Of a stretch of DNA of 5,703 nt, positions 1 through 5,703 are shown piece by piece. Source of the DNA: Planctomycetota bacterium (lineage in GTDB: Bacteria; Planctomycetota; Phycisphaerae; UBA1845); contig JADFIX010000321.1 in the NCBI GenBank assembly GCA_022566435.1, positions 1 to 5,703 on the forward strand. Direction: 5' to 3'. Each line of letters starts with the position of its first letter. Position 1 is the first letter of the stretch. The notes beneath the pieces are model-generated. The model did not search any database. It saw nothing but the letters and a program-made list of their open reading frames with translations, and was not told the DNA's origin. The position numbers were made by a program, and so were the translations under genes.

Positions 1-799
1 GCATCGCCGAGAGGTCTAGCGTTGTCTGGTCGAAGGCCCGCGCCAAATCGCCAATTTCGTCTTTCGAGGTGCTGTTGAGTCGTTGGGTCATGTCCCCCTC
101 TGCCATCGCCTTGGCCACTTCGACGGTGCGGTTGAGAGGACGGGTGATCCCTCGGGCAATCCAGATGGTCAGGATGAAAGCCAGAACGCCGAATCCGACT
201 ACAAGGGCCGTCACCGTCCAGATAATCGTGCGAACGGCCGAGGCTCGTGTTTCTTCAATCTGAGCGCCGATCTCATCGCTCTTCGCCTGCACTATCTCCT
301 CGACGGCCAGGGCTTCGGATTTGTCGATTTCGGCTATGATCGCCCAACGCAAGCCGTCGCCGAGGTCCAGAGGCGCATAGGCGGACAGAACGATGTTATC
401 TGTGCCCGTTGTAGCTTTGGTGTAGTCTGAGCCGATTACGATCCCTTCTTCTCCTCTCAACGCGGCCTCGATCATGTCGCTTTTAGCCTGGTTGTCGTTG
501 TTGAAGGAAGCGTTTACCGAAAAGTTCTTGGGATCGAGGAAGGAGTCTGAACGCATGTGGTAATCCTGACCCACGAGATACGATTCACCGGTCCTCCCCA
601 TTCCTTCACGCTGCTGCATGACGCTATTGATGGCATCGAGCGAGAGCTGCAGCGCCACGACAACTTCGACTTTGCCGTCGCGGACGACGGGTTGTGCGAT
701 GAAGGCGGCCGGTTCGCCGTTGCTGGGCGCATAGGGATCGAAGTCTTCCATGGCGTACTTTTTGGTTTCGAGGACTCGCCTGATCAGCTTGCCGAGACC
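1..799 (-). other. Methyl-accepting chemotaxis protein module (half dCache, TM helix, HAMP) lacking its own N-terminus
   Basis: From residue about 1038 the frame matches the extracellular dCache_1 domain of chemoreceptors, entered in the middle of the membrane-distal subdomain: SGLGKLIRRVLETKKYA, then DFDPYAPSNGEPAAFIAQPV, QLSLDAINSVMQQREGMG, the proximal subdomain GESYLVGQDYHMRSDS, and LSAYAPLDLGDGLRW with AIIAEIDKSEAL. A linker helix with EEIVQAKSDEIGAQIEE follows, then a transmembrane helix (WTVTALVVGFGVLAFILTIW) and a HAMP domain (ITRPLNRTVEVAKAMAEGD, DEIGDLARAF). The methyl-accepting signalling domain that contacts CheA/CheW would lie beyond position 1. What is missing is the usual receptor start: TM1, the long first helix and the first strands of the distal Cache fold. 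No ribosome binding site or independent start of the expected receptor length is present, because the upstream codons are protease. Confidence 0.85.
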
Positions 800-3700
800 C
801 GACGAGCGAAAATAATAAGGAAAACAGTCGCCACCCGAGCCGGCCAATCCGTTGATCAGCATGCACTTGGGCCCGAAGTGCGCATCCGGCGGCCAGGACC
901 AATCAAGCCCGTCACGCGTCGCCCAGTAATTGGTCACCGGTCGATTAAGCAGTTCGATGAAGCGCGTCGGAATCTGACCACCGCCGTTCCATCGCTCGTC
1001 GATAATCAGGGCGTCTTTATGGCGCTGTCCGTAGAACTGGCGAAACAGATCGTTCTGACCGGAGACACCCGTGTTGGGCACGTAGATATACCCCACCCGG
1101 CCATCGCTCTTCCGGGTCACATACGCACGATTCCGCTCGATCCACGCGCGATAGCGCAGGCGGACCTCGCTGTCGAGAAGTTTGACGACGACCTCGCGTG
1201 AATCCTCATCGGCCTGCGGCTTGTCGTGAACGGTCAACGTAACGACCTGCCCGGTCATCCCTTGGAACGCGGCCCAGGGATCCTTCGACGTATCCAGCGG
1301 CACTCCGTTGACGGCGAGCAGGTAGTCTCCTTGCTTCACGTCCACGCCGGGTTGGCTCAGGGGGCCTCGTGCGTCGGCGTCCCATGCGGCGCCTTCGTAG
1401 ATCCGCGATATGATGTAGCCACCGTCGCGAAGTTCGAAGTCGACCCCCAACAGTCCGACGTTGGAGGCCGGTGTCTCTTCGACGTCACCCCCGCCGCGGG
1501 CGTACGCATGTCCGACGTTCAGTTCGGAGATCAACTCACCGATCACGAAGGTCACGTCTTCGCGGGATGCGCAATCCCGAAGCATCGCGCCGTATCGCAC
1601 GAGCATGACCTCCCAGTCGACGCCGTGCATGTTCGGATCGTAGAAGAAATCGCGTTGCAGGCGCCACGCTTCCAGTAGGAGCTGATGCCATTCTTCGCGA
1701 GGATCGATCAGGGTGATCATACCCTTGAGCGACATCGGTTTGTCGAAATCCTGATCGGGCTTCGCGTCGATGATCGCCATTTTGTCGTCCTTGCGGACGA
1801 TCAGCTTCTTGCCGTTCGCGGACAAAGCGAAAACAGACACGCCCTCGAGTACCGTCTTTTCTTCTTTCTCCTCGTCGTCGAGATCGAACAGTATGATGGC
1901 CGGCTCGCTGTCCGAACCTCGCGGACTGTGGCGAACGTAGATCAGCTTGTTCTTGTGATTGACGGCGAGATTTCCGAAGTTCCCTCGATCCATCGGCAGC
2001 AGAATGGCGCGACGTTCGAACCCGTCAAGCTCGATGACCAACGGCTCGTCTTCCGACTTTTCGTCGTCATCGTCATCGTCATCGTCCTTGTCATTGTCGT
2101 CGTCATCGGCTTCGTCGCCGTTGGTATCATCGTCCTCATCTTCATCGCTGTCGTCATCTTCTTCGTCGTCCTTTTCATCGCCCCATTTCTCTTCATCGGT
2201 CTTCGGTGCGTAGGGCGAGCCGACCTCATCGCGAAGCGGCACGGCGTAGAGCCGATCGGTGTTGGCGTAGACAAATGTCTGTCCCACGTCCTCGTACATC
2301 GGCGAGTTGAACTCGCGATTGCTCGCGAAAAAAAGGTATTTGCCCTCTCGATCGAATGTCGGCGAGCGGTCATTGAACATCCCGGACGTCACTTGCCGAA
2401 GCTCGCCCGGTTCGACGTGATACAGCCAAATCGCGGCCTGACGATTTTCGCCCGACTTGGCGTAGGCCAACCAGCCCGAATCGTGCGACCAGCTCATGGG
2501 CGTCGGACCGCCGAACGGTTCGGTATCGATCAATTTCGTGTCGCCGGTTTCGATGGTGTGCAGATACATGGCCCCGGTCTTGTCGCTGAACGCGATCAGT
2601 TTCGAGTCGAGCGACCAGATGGGCATATAGCGAAAAACCATACCGTCCTTGGTCAATTGCCGCGTCTCGCCCTTGCCGTCGGATTGCGTGATGGTGAGTT
2701 CGTATTCGCCGCTGGCGTCACTGAAGTAAGCGATCCACTGACCGTCCGGACTCCAACTCGGATCGCGCTCCGCCGTTCCCCCGGTGCGCGTCAGGTTTCT
2801 CGGCGACCCGTCCTTCGCCGGAACCGTCCACAGATCGCCGCGGACTTCGAGCACCCCACGCTTGCCGGTCGAGGAAATGTCGTAGCTGAACAGGTTCTTC
2901 GAAACGTCGACGCGCTTCGGCCTGATCTTCGGGCGGGCGCCCGGGATGATCACCTCGACGGTATGCACCTTTCGACCGGCCAGATCCAAACGCTGAAGTG
3001 CCGGCCCGTTTTGAAAGACGATCTCGCCGCCGCCGGACGGACCCGGGCCGATGGCCGGCCACTTCAAATCGTATTCCTTCTCGAACGTGACTTGCTGCCG
3101 TGTGCCGCTCTTGGTGTCGTACGCCCAGATGTTCAGCTTGTGCGCCGGGCCCGCGTCGGAAAGATAATACACCGTCGAGCCGTGCCACATCGATTGGGAA
3201 TCGGTGCCCTCCCAGTCGGTAATTTTCTTCGACGTGTGATCGGTAAGATGGAAGAGCCAGATGTCGGTGGCCATCCCGCCCCGATAGCGCTTCCACGTAC
3301 GATGGTCGCGCGTATGCGGCGTGTAGGCCAGCCACTGACCGTCCGGACTGATCGCGCCATTCGCGCCGTAGGGCACCGGCAGCCGTTCAGCCAGACCGCC
3401 GCCAGGAGGCACGGTGAACAGTTGCGACATGCGTGGCAGACCGGCAAACCCGCTCGTAAAGAAAATCAGGTCGCCGTCCGGCGTCCAATCGCAGAGTGTT
3501 TCGCCGCTGGGATGATGCGTGACCCGCGCCGGCGTACCTCCGGCGATGCCGATCGTGTAGAGGTCGCGATTCCCGTCGTAGTGACCGGCGAAGGCGATGG
3601 TTTGGCCGTCCGGGCTGAATCGCGGAAACAATTCCACGCCCGGCGGACTCGCCAACGGCGTGGCCACGCCCCCCTCGCGGGGCAATAGCCAAATGTCATT

Positions 3701-3916
3701 GGCGTAGACGAAGACGATGTGCGTGGCGCTGATGTCGGGAAAGCGAAGCATGCCGGCATGAGGTCGATGGCCCGCGGCATCGTCGGCACCATCGGCGGCG
3801 GCGTAGGCTTTCCGTGCGTCGGCTGACGATCGATTGGAGGACGACGCCTTTTCCTGCGCACAAGCGCCGAGCGAGAAACAAGTCAAGAATAGAATCGAGA
3901 GAAATCGAAGTTGCAC
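1..3916 (-). CDS. Tricorn-like secreted protease fused in frame to chemoreceptor (dCache half, TM, HAMP); 3' end outside window
   Basis: Single open frame of 1305 codons, read through codon by codon without a stop and leaving the window at position 1. The GTG at 3914-3916 is chosen because AGGAG lies 8 bases upstream and a signal peptide starts at once: Arg4, a hydrophobic core, then LGAC with Cys19 as a possible lipobox, or ACA|Q as a type I site. Residues about 50-735 are beta-propeller repeats (several SPDG/SWSPDG turns); about 738-805 the helical C1 domain with catalytic-type His803; about 818-905 PDZ; about 920-1045 the S41 core with DERWNGGG and nucleophile Ser1027. From about residue 1040 the sequence is a chemoreceptor: distal Cache half (FDPYAPSNGEPAAF), proximal Cache (GESYLVGQD, AYAPLDLGDGLRWAIIAEID), one TM helix and HAMP. 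The protease lacks roughly its last 100 residues, including the region of the catalytic Glu (Glu1023 in Thermoplasma tricorn). A genuine fusion and an assembly chimera cannot be told apart from this sequence. Confidence 0.85.
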   Translation of the reverse strand, partial: MQLRFLSILFLTCFSLGACAQEKASSSNRSSADARKAYAAADGADDAAGHRPHAGMLRFPDISATHIVFVYANDIWLLPREGGVATPLASPPGVELFPRFSPDGQTIAFAGHYDGNRDLYTIGIAGGTPARVTHHPSGETLCDWTPDGDLIFFTSGFAGLPRMSQLFTVPPGGGLAERLPVPYGANGAISPDGQWLAYTPHTRDHRTWKRYRGGMATDIWLFHLTDHTSKKITDWEGTDSQSMWHGSTVYYLSDAGPAHKLNIWAYDTKSGTRQQVTFEKEYDLKWPAIGPGPSGGGEIVFQNGPALQRLDLAGRKVHTVEVIIPGARPKIRPKRVDVSKNLFSYDISSTGKRGVLEVRGDLWTVPAKDGSPRNLTRTGGTAERDPSWSPDGQWIAYFSDASGEYELTITQSDGKGETRQLTKDGMVFRYMPIWSLDSKLIAFSDKTGAMYLHTIETGDTKLIDTEPFGGPTPMSWSHDSGWLAYAKSGENRQAAIWLYHVEPGELRQVTSGMFNDRSPTFDREGKYLFFASNREFNSPMYEDVGQTFVYANTDRLYAVPLRDEVGSPYAPKTDEEKWGDEKDDEEDDDSDEDEDDDTNGDEADDDDNDKDDDDDDDDEKSEDEPLVIELDGFERRAILLPMDRGNFGNLAVNHKNKLIYVRHSPRGSDSEPAIILFDLDDEEKEEKTVLEGVSVFALSANGKKLIVRKDDKMAIIDAKPDQDFDKPMSLKGMITLIDPREEWHQLLLEAWRLQRDFFYDPNMHGVDWEVMLVRYGAMLRDCASREDVTFVIGELISELNVGHAYARGGGDVEETPASNVGLLGVDFELRDGGYIISRIYEGAAWDADARGPLSQPGVDVKQGDYLLAVNGVPLDTSKDPWAAFQGMTGQVVTLTVHDKPQADEDSREVVVKLLDSEVRLRYRAWIERNRAYVTRKSDGRVGYIYVPNTGVSGQNDLFRQFYGQRHKDALIIDERWNGGGQIPTRFIELLNRPVTNYWATRDGLDWSWPPDAHFGPKCMLINGLAGSGGDCFPYYFRSSGLGKLIRRVLETKKYAMEDFDPYAPSNGEPAAFIAQPVVRDGKVEVVVALQLSLDAINSVMQQREGMGRTGESYLVGQDYHMRSDSFLDPKNFSVNASFNNDNQAKSDMIEAALRGEEGIVIGSDYTKATTGTDNIVLSAYAPLDLGDGLRWAIIAEIDKSEALAVEEIVQAKSDEIGAQIEETRASAVRTIIWTVTALVVGFGVLAFILTIWIARGITRPLNRTVEVAKAMAEGDMTQRLNSTSKDEIGDLARAFDQTTLDLSAM
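782..3916 (-). other. Tricorn-protease module of the fused frame (truncated before the catalytic Glu)
   Basis: Tricorn proteases are large serine peptidases (family S41) that cut oligopeptides; bacterial homologues with signal peptides act outside the cytoplasm. The family order is recognisable: propeller 1 from about residue 50 (DIWLLPREGG, FSPDGQTIAFAG), propeller 2 with DPSWSPDGQWIAYFSD and SPTFDREGKYLFFASN, the phrase VIELDGFERRAILLP, C1 with EEWHQLLLEAWRLQRDFFYD, ELNVGHAY with His803, a PDZ with VGLLGVDFE and GDYLLAVNGVPL, then GYIYVPNTG, DERWNGGG and INGLAGSGGDCFPYYFR with Ser1027. The residue before His803 is Gly, where Thermoplasma tricorn has Ser745. After FRSSGLGKLI, homologues continue with a GTRTWGG-type strand and a C-terminal segment holding the active-site Glu; none of this is present. 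Unless that part is encoded elsewhere, the peptidase should be inactive or impaired. Confidence 0.85.
2044..2177 (-). other. Poly-acidic insert in the second propeller of the tricorn module
   Basis: Residues 580-624 contain 35 Asp or Glu out of 45, ending in a run of eight Asp then EKSEDEP. The DNA is near-repetitive GAT/GAC/GAA. It lies just before VIELDGFERRAILLP, where bacterial tricorn homologues often carry a charged insertion of variable length. It is probably a disordered surface loop, with calcium binding a possibility. The frame is kept on both sides, so it is an insertion and not a frameshift. Confidence 0.8.
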
Positions 3917-4220
3917 TTTGGAGTCTCCTGTTTGGTCCACGGCATCCGGTTGCGCCTGAGAATCGGACAGCGTACGGAATACCGACGCCGCTGGCAAAAG
4001 TGGTGCGTCGGAAAAATTGTCAGGTTTTGTCATCGCGGCCCTGCCCCGGCTCGTGCTCAGTCTGATCGCAGAAGTCGATACGGCCGCTGGGTAGCGACTC
4101 GTTCCTGAGCAAACTTGAGCACCGCCTCGGCCGACGGGTTCGTGCATTGCCCGTAGGCCGTCCGAAGCGACGGAGATCAACCCGCAAGAAAGCCGCGACA
4201 GGATCGAAACACCCTCGGAA
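3917..4220. other. Intergenic stretch with no recognised gene
   Basis: This lies upstream of the leftward fusion gene. It should contain its promoter, but I could not pick a convincing -35/-10 pair. The only reading frames are short. One minus-strand stretch (4176 to the TGA at 4057-4059, 39 sense codons) has a protein-like composition but no start codon with a ribosome binding site and no family I recognise. It could be a gene remnant, but this is weak. Confidence 0.5.
3925..3929 (-). promoter_or_regulatory. Ribosome binding site of the tricorn-fusion gene
   Basis: Read on the minus strand, AGGAG lies 8 bases before GTG at 3916. It decides the start. The same frame stays open upstream to an ATG at 4031-4033, preceded by a weaker AGGG, which would add 39 residues rich in Asp, Ser and Pro in front of the signal peptide. 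An extension ahead of a signal sequence is unlikely, so the GTG is preferred. Confidence 0.65.
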
Positions 4221-4223
4221 ATA

Positions 4224-4258
4224 GGTGACTGTCCCTGACTTATAGTCCCTAACTTATA
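4224..4258. repeat. Direct 14-bp repeat within a GGTGACTGTCCCT-type motif
   Basis: GTCCCTGACTTATA (4231-4244) is followed directly by GTCCCTAACTTATA (4245-4258), with one mismatch. It is preceded by GGTGACT at 4224-4230. GGTGACTGTCCC-like sequences recur as dispersed intergenic repeats in various bacteria, in my recollection often near REP-associated transposases; that association is not shown by this window. The second copy runs into the heptamer array that follows. Confidence 0.6.
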
Positions 4259-4308
4259 TTAACTTATAACTTATATTAACTTATAACTTATATTAACTTA
4301 TAACTTAT
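4251..4308. repeat. AT-rich tandem array: 3.4 copies of a 17-bp unit (seven AACTTAT heptamers)
   Basis: The unit AACTTATATTAACTTAT repeats exactly at 4251, 4268 and 4285, with a partial AACTTAT at 4302. It is itself two AACTTAT heptamers separated by ATT, so heptamers start at 4251, 4261, 4268, 4278, 4285, 4295 and 4302, with spacing alternating 10 and 7. No mismatches are seen, which suggests recent slippage. It is nearly 90% AT inside a GC-rich context and overlaps the tail of the GTCCCT repeat. It may be a variable-number tandem repeat, an easily melted or bent regulatory segment, or an iteron-like binding array. Confidence 0.9.
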
Positions 4309-4696
4309 TCATCAATCCCCACAACGTGAGGTTAGATGCTGGCGTGCCCCGCGCGATACGTCGGTTGCTGGTCTTCGCGTTTCCACGTGAGCCGCGACAA
4401 CCGCGGATACGGTCACCACCGCCGCTATAACTCTCGCTTCGTGTTTTCCTGGGTAACACCCTCCCGTCTCCTTCAAGGTGGCTTCGCCGAAATGGTCCAC
4501 CAAAACGTTGCGAACGCCCAGTGTAGTGTTTCGCCCGGCAAATCCGCAGTTATTGCCTATGCCATATTTGCGTGAAGCAAGGCACGAAGCACCAGCGGTG
4601 TTTGACCGGTATTTCCCAGTTATCCGACTTCAAGTTGCAATTGTATCCAAACGAATCGCTGGATTCAAGCGAAATGACCTCTCTTGCCGCGAATCG
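4309..4696. other. Intergenic stretch with no recognised gene
   Basis: This contains only short overlapping frames on both strands, of 63 to 93 codons, none with a family motif or a clear ribosome binding site. A small inverted repeat (CCGCG, 5-base loop, CGCGG) lies near 4391-4405. I see no tRNA, no transposase fragment and no convincing promoter. Confidence 0.5.
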
Positions 4697-4697
4697 T

Positions 4698-4724
4698 GTC
4701 GGTAGGACCGCATAGCGGTCCGAC
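4698..4724. repeat. REP-like palindrome headed by GTAGG
   Basis: GGACCGC (4705-4711), loop ATA, GCGGTCC (4715-4721) is a perfect 7-bp stem. GTCGG at 4698-4702 and CCGAC at 4720-4724 give an alternative outer stem that leaves TAGG bulged. A GTAG tetranucleotide directly before an imperfect GC-rich hairpin is the hallmark of REP elements mobilised by REP-associated tyrosine transposases (RAYTs). No RAYT gene is in the window. The alternative is a simple hairpin with no mobile origin. Confidence 0.45.
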
Positions 4725-4750
4725 GTCGCTTCGTCGCTCATTCCCGGGGG

Positions 4751-4782
4751 CCCCATTCTTCGGGTACTCCCGAAGGGTGGGG
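4751..4782. repeat. Strong 14-bp-stem hairpin with TACT loop
   Basis: CCCCATTCTTCGGG (4751-4764), loop TACT (4765-4768), CCCGAAGGGTGGGG (4769-4782): twelve Watson-Crick pairs and two G-T wobbles. There is no T-run on either side, so a classical intrinsic terminator is unlikely, and no upstream plus-strand gene needs one. It lies 30 bases after the GTAGG palindrome and could be the partner hairpin of a two-palindrome REP unit, or a structured leader of the downstream deacetylase gene. Confidence 0.6.
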
Positions 4783-4890
4783 GACATTCTTGCCGTTGGA
4801 GTCTTCGGTCGTGATTGATTCCGCGCGGCAAGGGGCCGCATCGCCGGATCGTATTTCACTCGCCGGCGCGTGCGACCGATAAATTCGTTG

Positions 4891-5703
4891 ATGCTCGATG
4901 TGGAACAGCGATCGGTTCCGAGTGAGGCGGGTGCGCCTCTTTGGCAGAAGGTGCGCGCGGAGCTCGGTGATTACTTTCGCAAGAACATCCGGCGAGACGT
5001 GCCGATACTCACTTTCCACCGCATCCGTCGCAGGGACGGAATCAAAGTCGAAACGCTTACGCGGATACTCGACTTCGTCGCGTCCGAGTACCGGGTTTTC
5101 ACACTTGGTGAACTGGCGGTAACACTTGATCGCAAGACGCGCCTTCCGCGGAACGGGATTGTACTGACGTTTGATGATGGCACGAAGGATCAATTCGAGC
5201 TCGCCGGTCCGGAATTGAACAAGCGCGGTCTTCGGGCGACTTTCGCGCTGGTCGGTTGCACACTCTTGGAGCGGACGGTCCCACCGTTGTTCGCGTACTT
5301 CCATATGCTGGAGACCACACAGATGCGGAGCGTTCGGTTCGGCTTCAAAGCGCTTCTTGCAAAGCGAACGTGGTCGCTTGACGAAGCCGGGAGACGCGAA
5401 CTCACGAATATGCGATCGCCCATCGTGAGGGCGATTCAAGAGAGCCGGCACTGCGTCGGTGCCGAGATCGTGGCCACATTCGGCGCGGCGGTCGGAGCGG
5501 CCAGCGTCGCCATCGGGCTGTCGCTCGCGATCGTGGCCCTGGCGGGCAAACTGCCCTACTTTCGAGAGATGACCGACGGGGAATTCATGCCAATTGCGCT
5601 GAGCCCAATGCCATTCCTGGTTGCTGTGGGCGCCGGCCTGCTTTGTCTTTCGATACTGGTGATACCGGGCGCGCTGTCCGCGCGGGCCGGGCTCCTCTTG
5701 CAA
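4891..5703 (+). CDS. NodB-type polysaccharide deacetylase, N-terminal part, running into a membrane segment; 3' end outside window
   Basis: Open frame of 271 codons without a stop, leaving the window at its right edge. Residues 36-45 (DVPILTFHRI) and 83-97, ending in TFDDG, are the classical start of the NodB carbohydrate esterase 4 domain, which removes N- or O-acetyl groups from polysaccharides. By family knowledge Asp95 is the catalytic base and Asp96 a metal ligand. ELNKRGLRATFALVGCTLL is the next strand-helix pair, and PPLFAYFHMLETT fits the insert seen in exopolysaccharide-type deacetylases. The expected His-x3-His metal motif does not follow. Instead residues about 194-219 and 241-261 are hydrophobic helices joined by a short polar loop. 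Start: ATG 4891, with no clear ribosome binding site; GTG at 4870-4872 is in frame but no better, and a stop lies at 4816-4818. The helices may belong to another protein family, with weak resemblance to an FtsX-like permease pair. Confidence 0.75.
   Translation, partial: MLDVEQRSVPSEAGAPLWQKVRAELGDYFRKNIRRDVPILTFHRIRRRDGIKVETLTRILDFVASEYRVFTLGELAVTLDRKTRLPRNGIVLTFDDGTKDQFELAGPELNKRGLRATFALVGCTLLERTVPPLFAYFHMLETTQMRSVRFGFKALLAKRTWSLDEAGRRELTNMRSPIVRAIQESRHCVGAEIVATFGAAVGAASVAIGLSLAIVALAGKLPYFREMTDGEFMPIALSPMPFLVAVGAGLLCLSILVIPGALSARAGLLLQ

Noticed and set aside
557..1201. Plus-strand open frame of 214 codons
   Set aside because: Antisense to the S41 core and Cache domain, which are clearly coding on the minus strand. 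No family motif.
1959..2213. Plus-strand Ser-rich small protein
   Set aside because: Another-frame complement of the Asp/Glu tract. Low complexity, no independent support.
1685..3688. Plus-strand open frame of 667 codons
   Set aside because: Antisense shadow of the tricorn module. The minus frame has propeller, PDZ and S41 motifs, while this one has no recognisable domain. Its Ile/Val-rich 'membrane' stretch is the complement of Asp codons (GAT/GAC read as ATC/GTC).
4057..4176. Minus-strand 39-codon stretch ending in TGA, possible C-terminal gene remnant
   Set aside because: Composition is protein-like (SAEAVLKFAQERVATQRPY) but there is no start codon with a ribosome binding site and no identifiable family. 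Chance is a sufficient explanation.
4251..4308. CRISPR array
   Set aside because: The repeats are contiguous 17-bp units without unique spacers and no cas gene is near.
4336..4575. Plus-strand small frame of 79 codons in the intergenic region
   Set aside because: No ribosome binding site, no family resemblance, and overlaps equally long frames on the other strand.
4751..4782. Rho-independent terminator
   Set aside because: The stem is strong but no T-run follows on either strand and no gene ends next to it.
4738..5703. Minus-strand open frame of 321 codons reaching the right edge
   Set aside because: Antisense to the deacetylase frame, which has TFDDG and other NodB motifs. This translation is Arg/Pro-rich with no domain.

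Overview
The window is about 58% GC by eye. It holds two long protein-coding frames pointing away from each other (leftward 3916 to 1, rightward 4891 to 5703) with a repeat-bearing intergenic region of about 1 kb between them. Both frames are open at the window edge, so each gene is incomplete here. A secreted tricorn-type protease with two beta-propellers, a dCache/HAMP chemoreceptor, NodB-type polysaccharide deacetylation and palindromic intergenic repeats suggest an environmental Gram-negative bacterium. A Planctomycetota- or Acidobacteriota-like origin is my inference, and no single feature fixes the phylum.

Positions 1-3916 (minus strand) form one uninterrupted frame of 1305 codons with no stop. 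It begins with a GTG behind an AGGAG ribosome binding site and a signal peptide. It then reads as a tricorn-like protease: two beta-propeller regions with a very acidic insert, a helical C1 domain with the catalytic His, a PDZ domain, and an S41 core with the nucleophile motif AGSGGD. Eighteen residues after that serine, inside GLGKLI (positions 782-799), the protein changes family without losing frame. The rest is the second half of a double-Cache ligand-binding domain, a transmembrane helix and a HAMP domain of a methyl-accepting chemotaxis protein, running off the left edge. Each parent seems to carry GLGKL at this place, so the join sits on a short shared motif. This is either a real gene fusion or a chimeric assembly, and it is the main observation in the window.

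Positions 3917-4890 contain no convincing gene. They hold a 14-bp duplicated GTCCCT-type motif running into an AT-rich array of seven AACTTAT heptamers (3.4 copies of a 17-bp unit), a GTAGG-headed REP-like palindrome, and a strong 14-bp-stem hairpin.

Positions 4891-5703 (plus strand) encode the N-terminal part of a NodB-family polysaccharide deacetylase with its TFDDG motif. Before the expected second metal-binding motif (two histidines) the frame passes into two hydrophobic helices that do not belong to the usual family layout, a possible second fusion or a lineage-specific architecture. No functional link between the leftward protease/chemoreceptor frame and the rightward deacetylase frame is evident.
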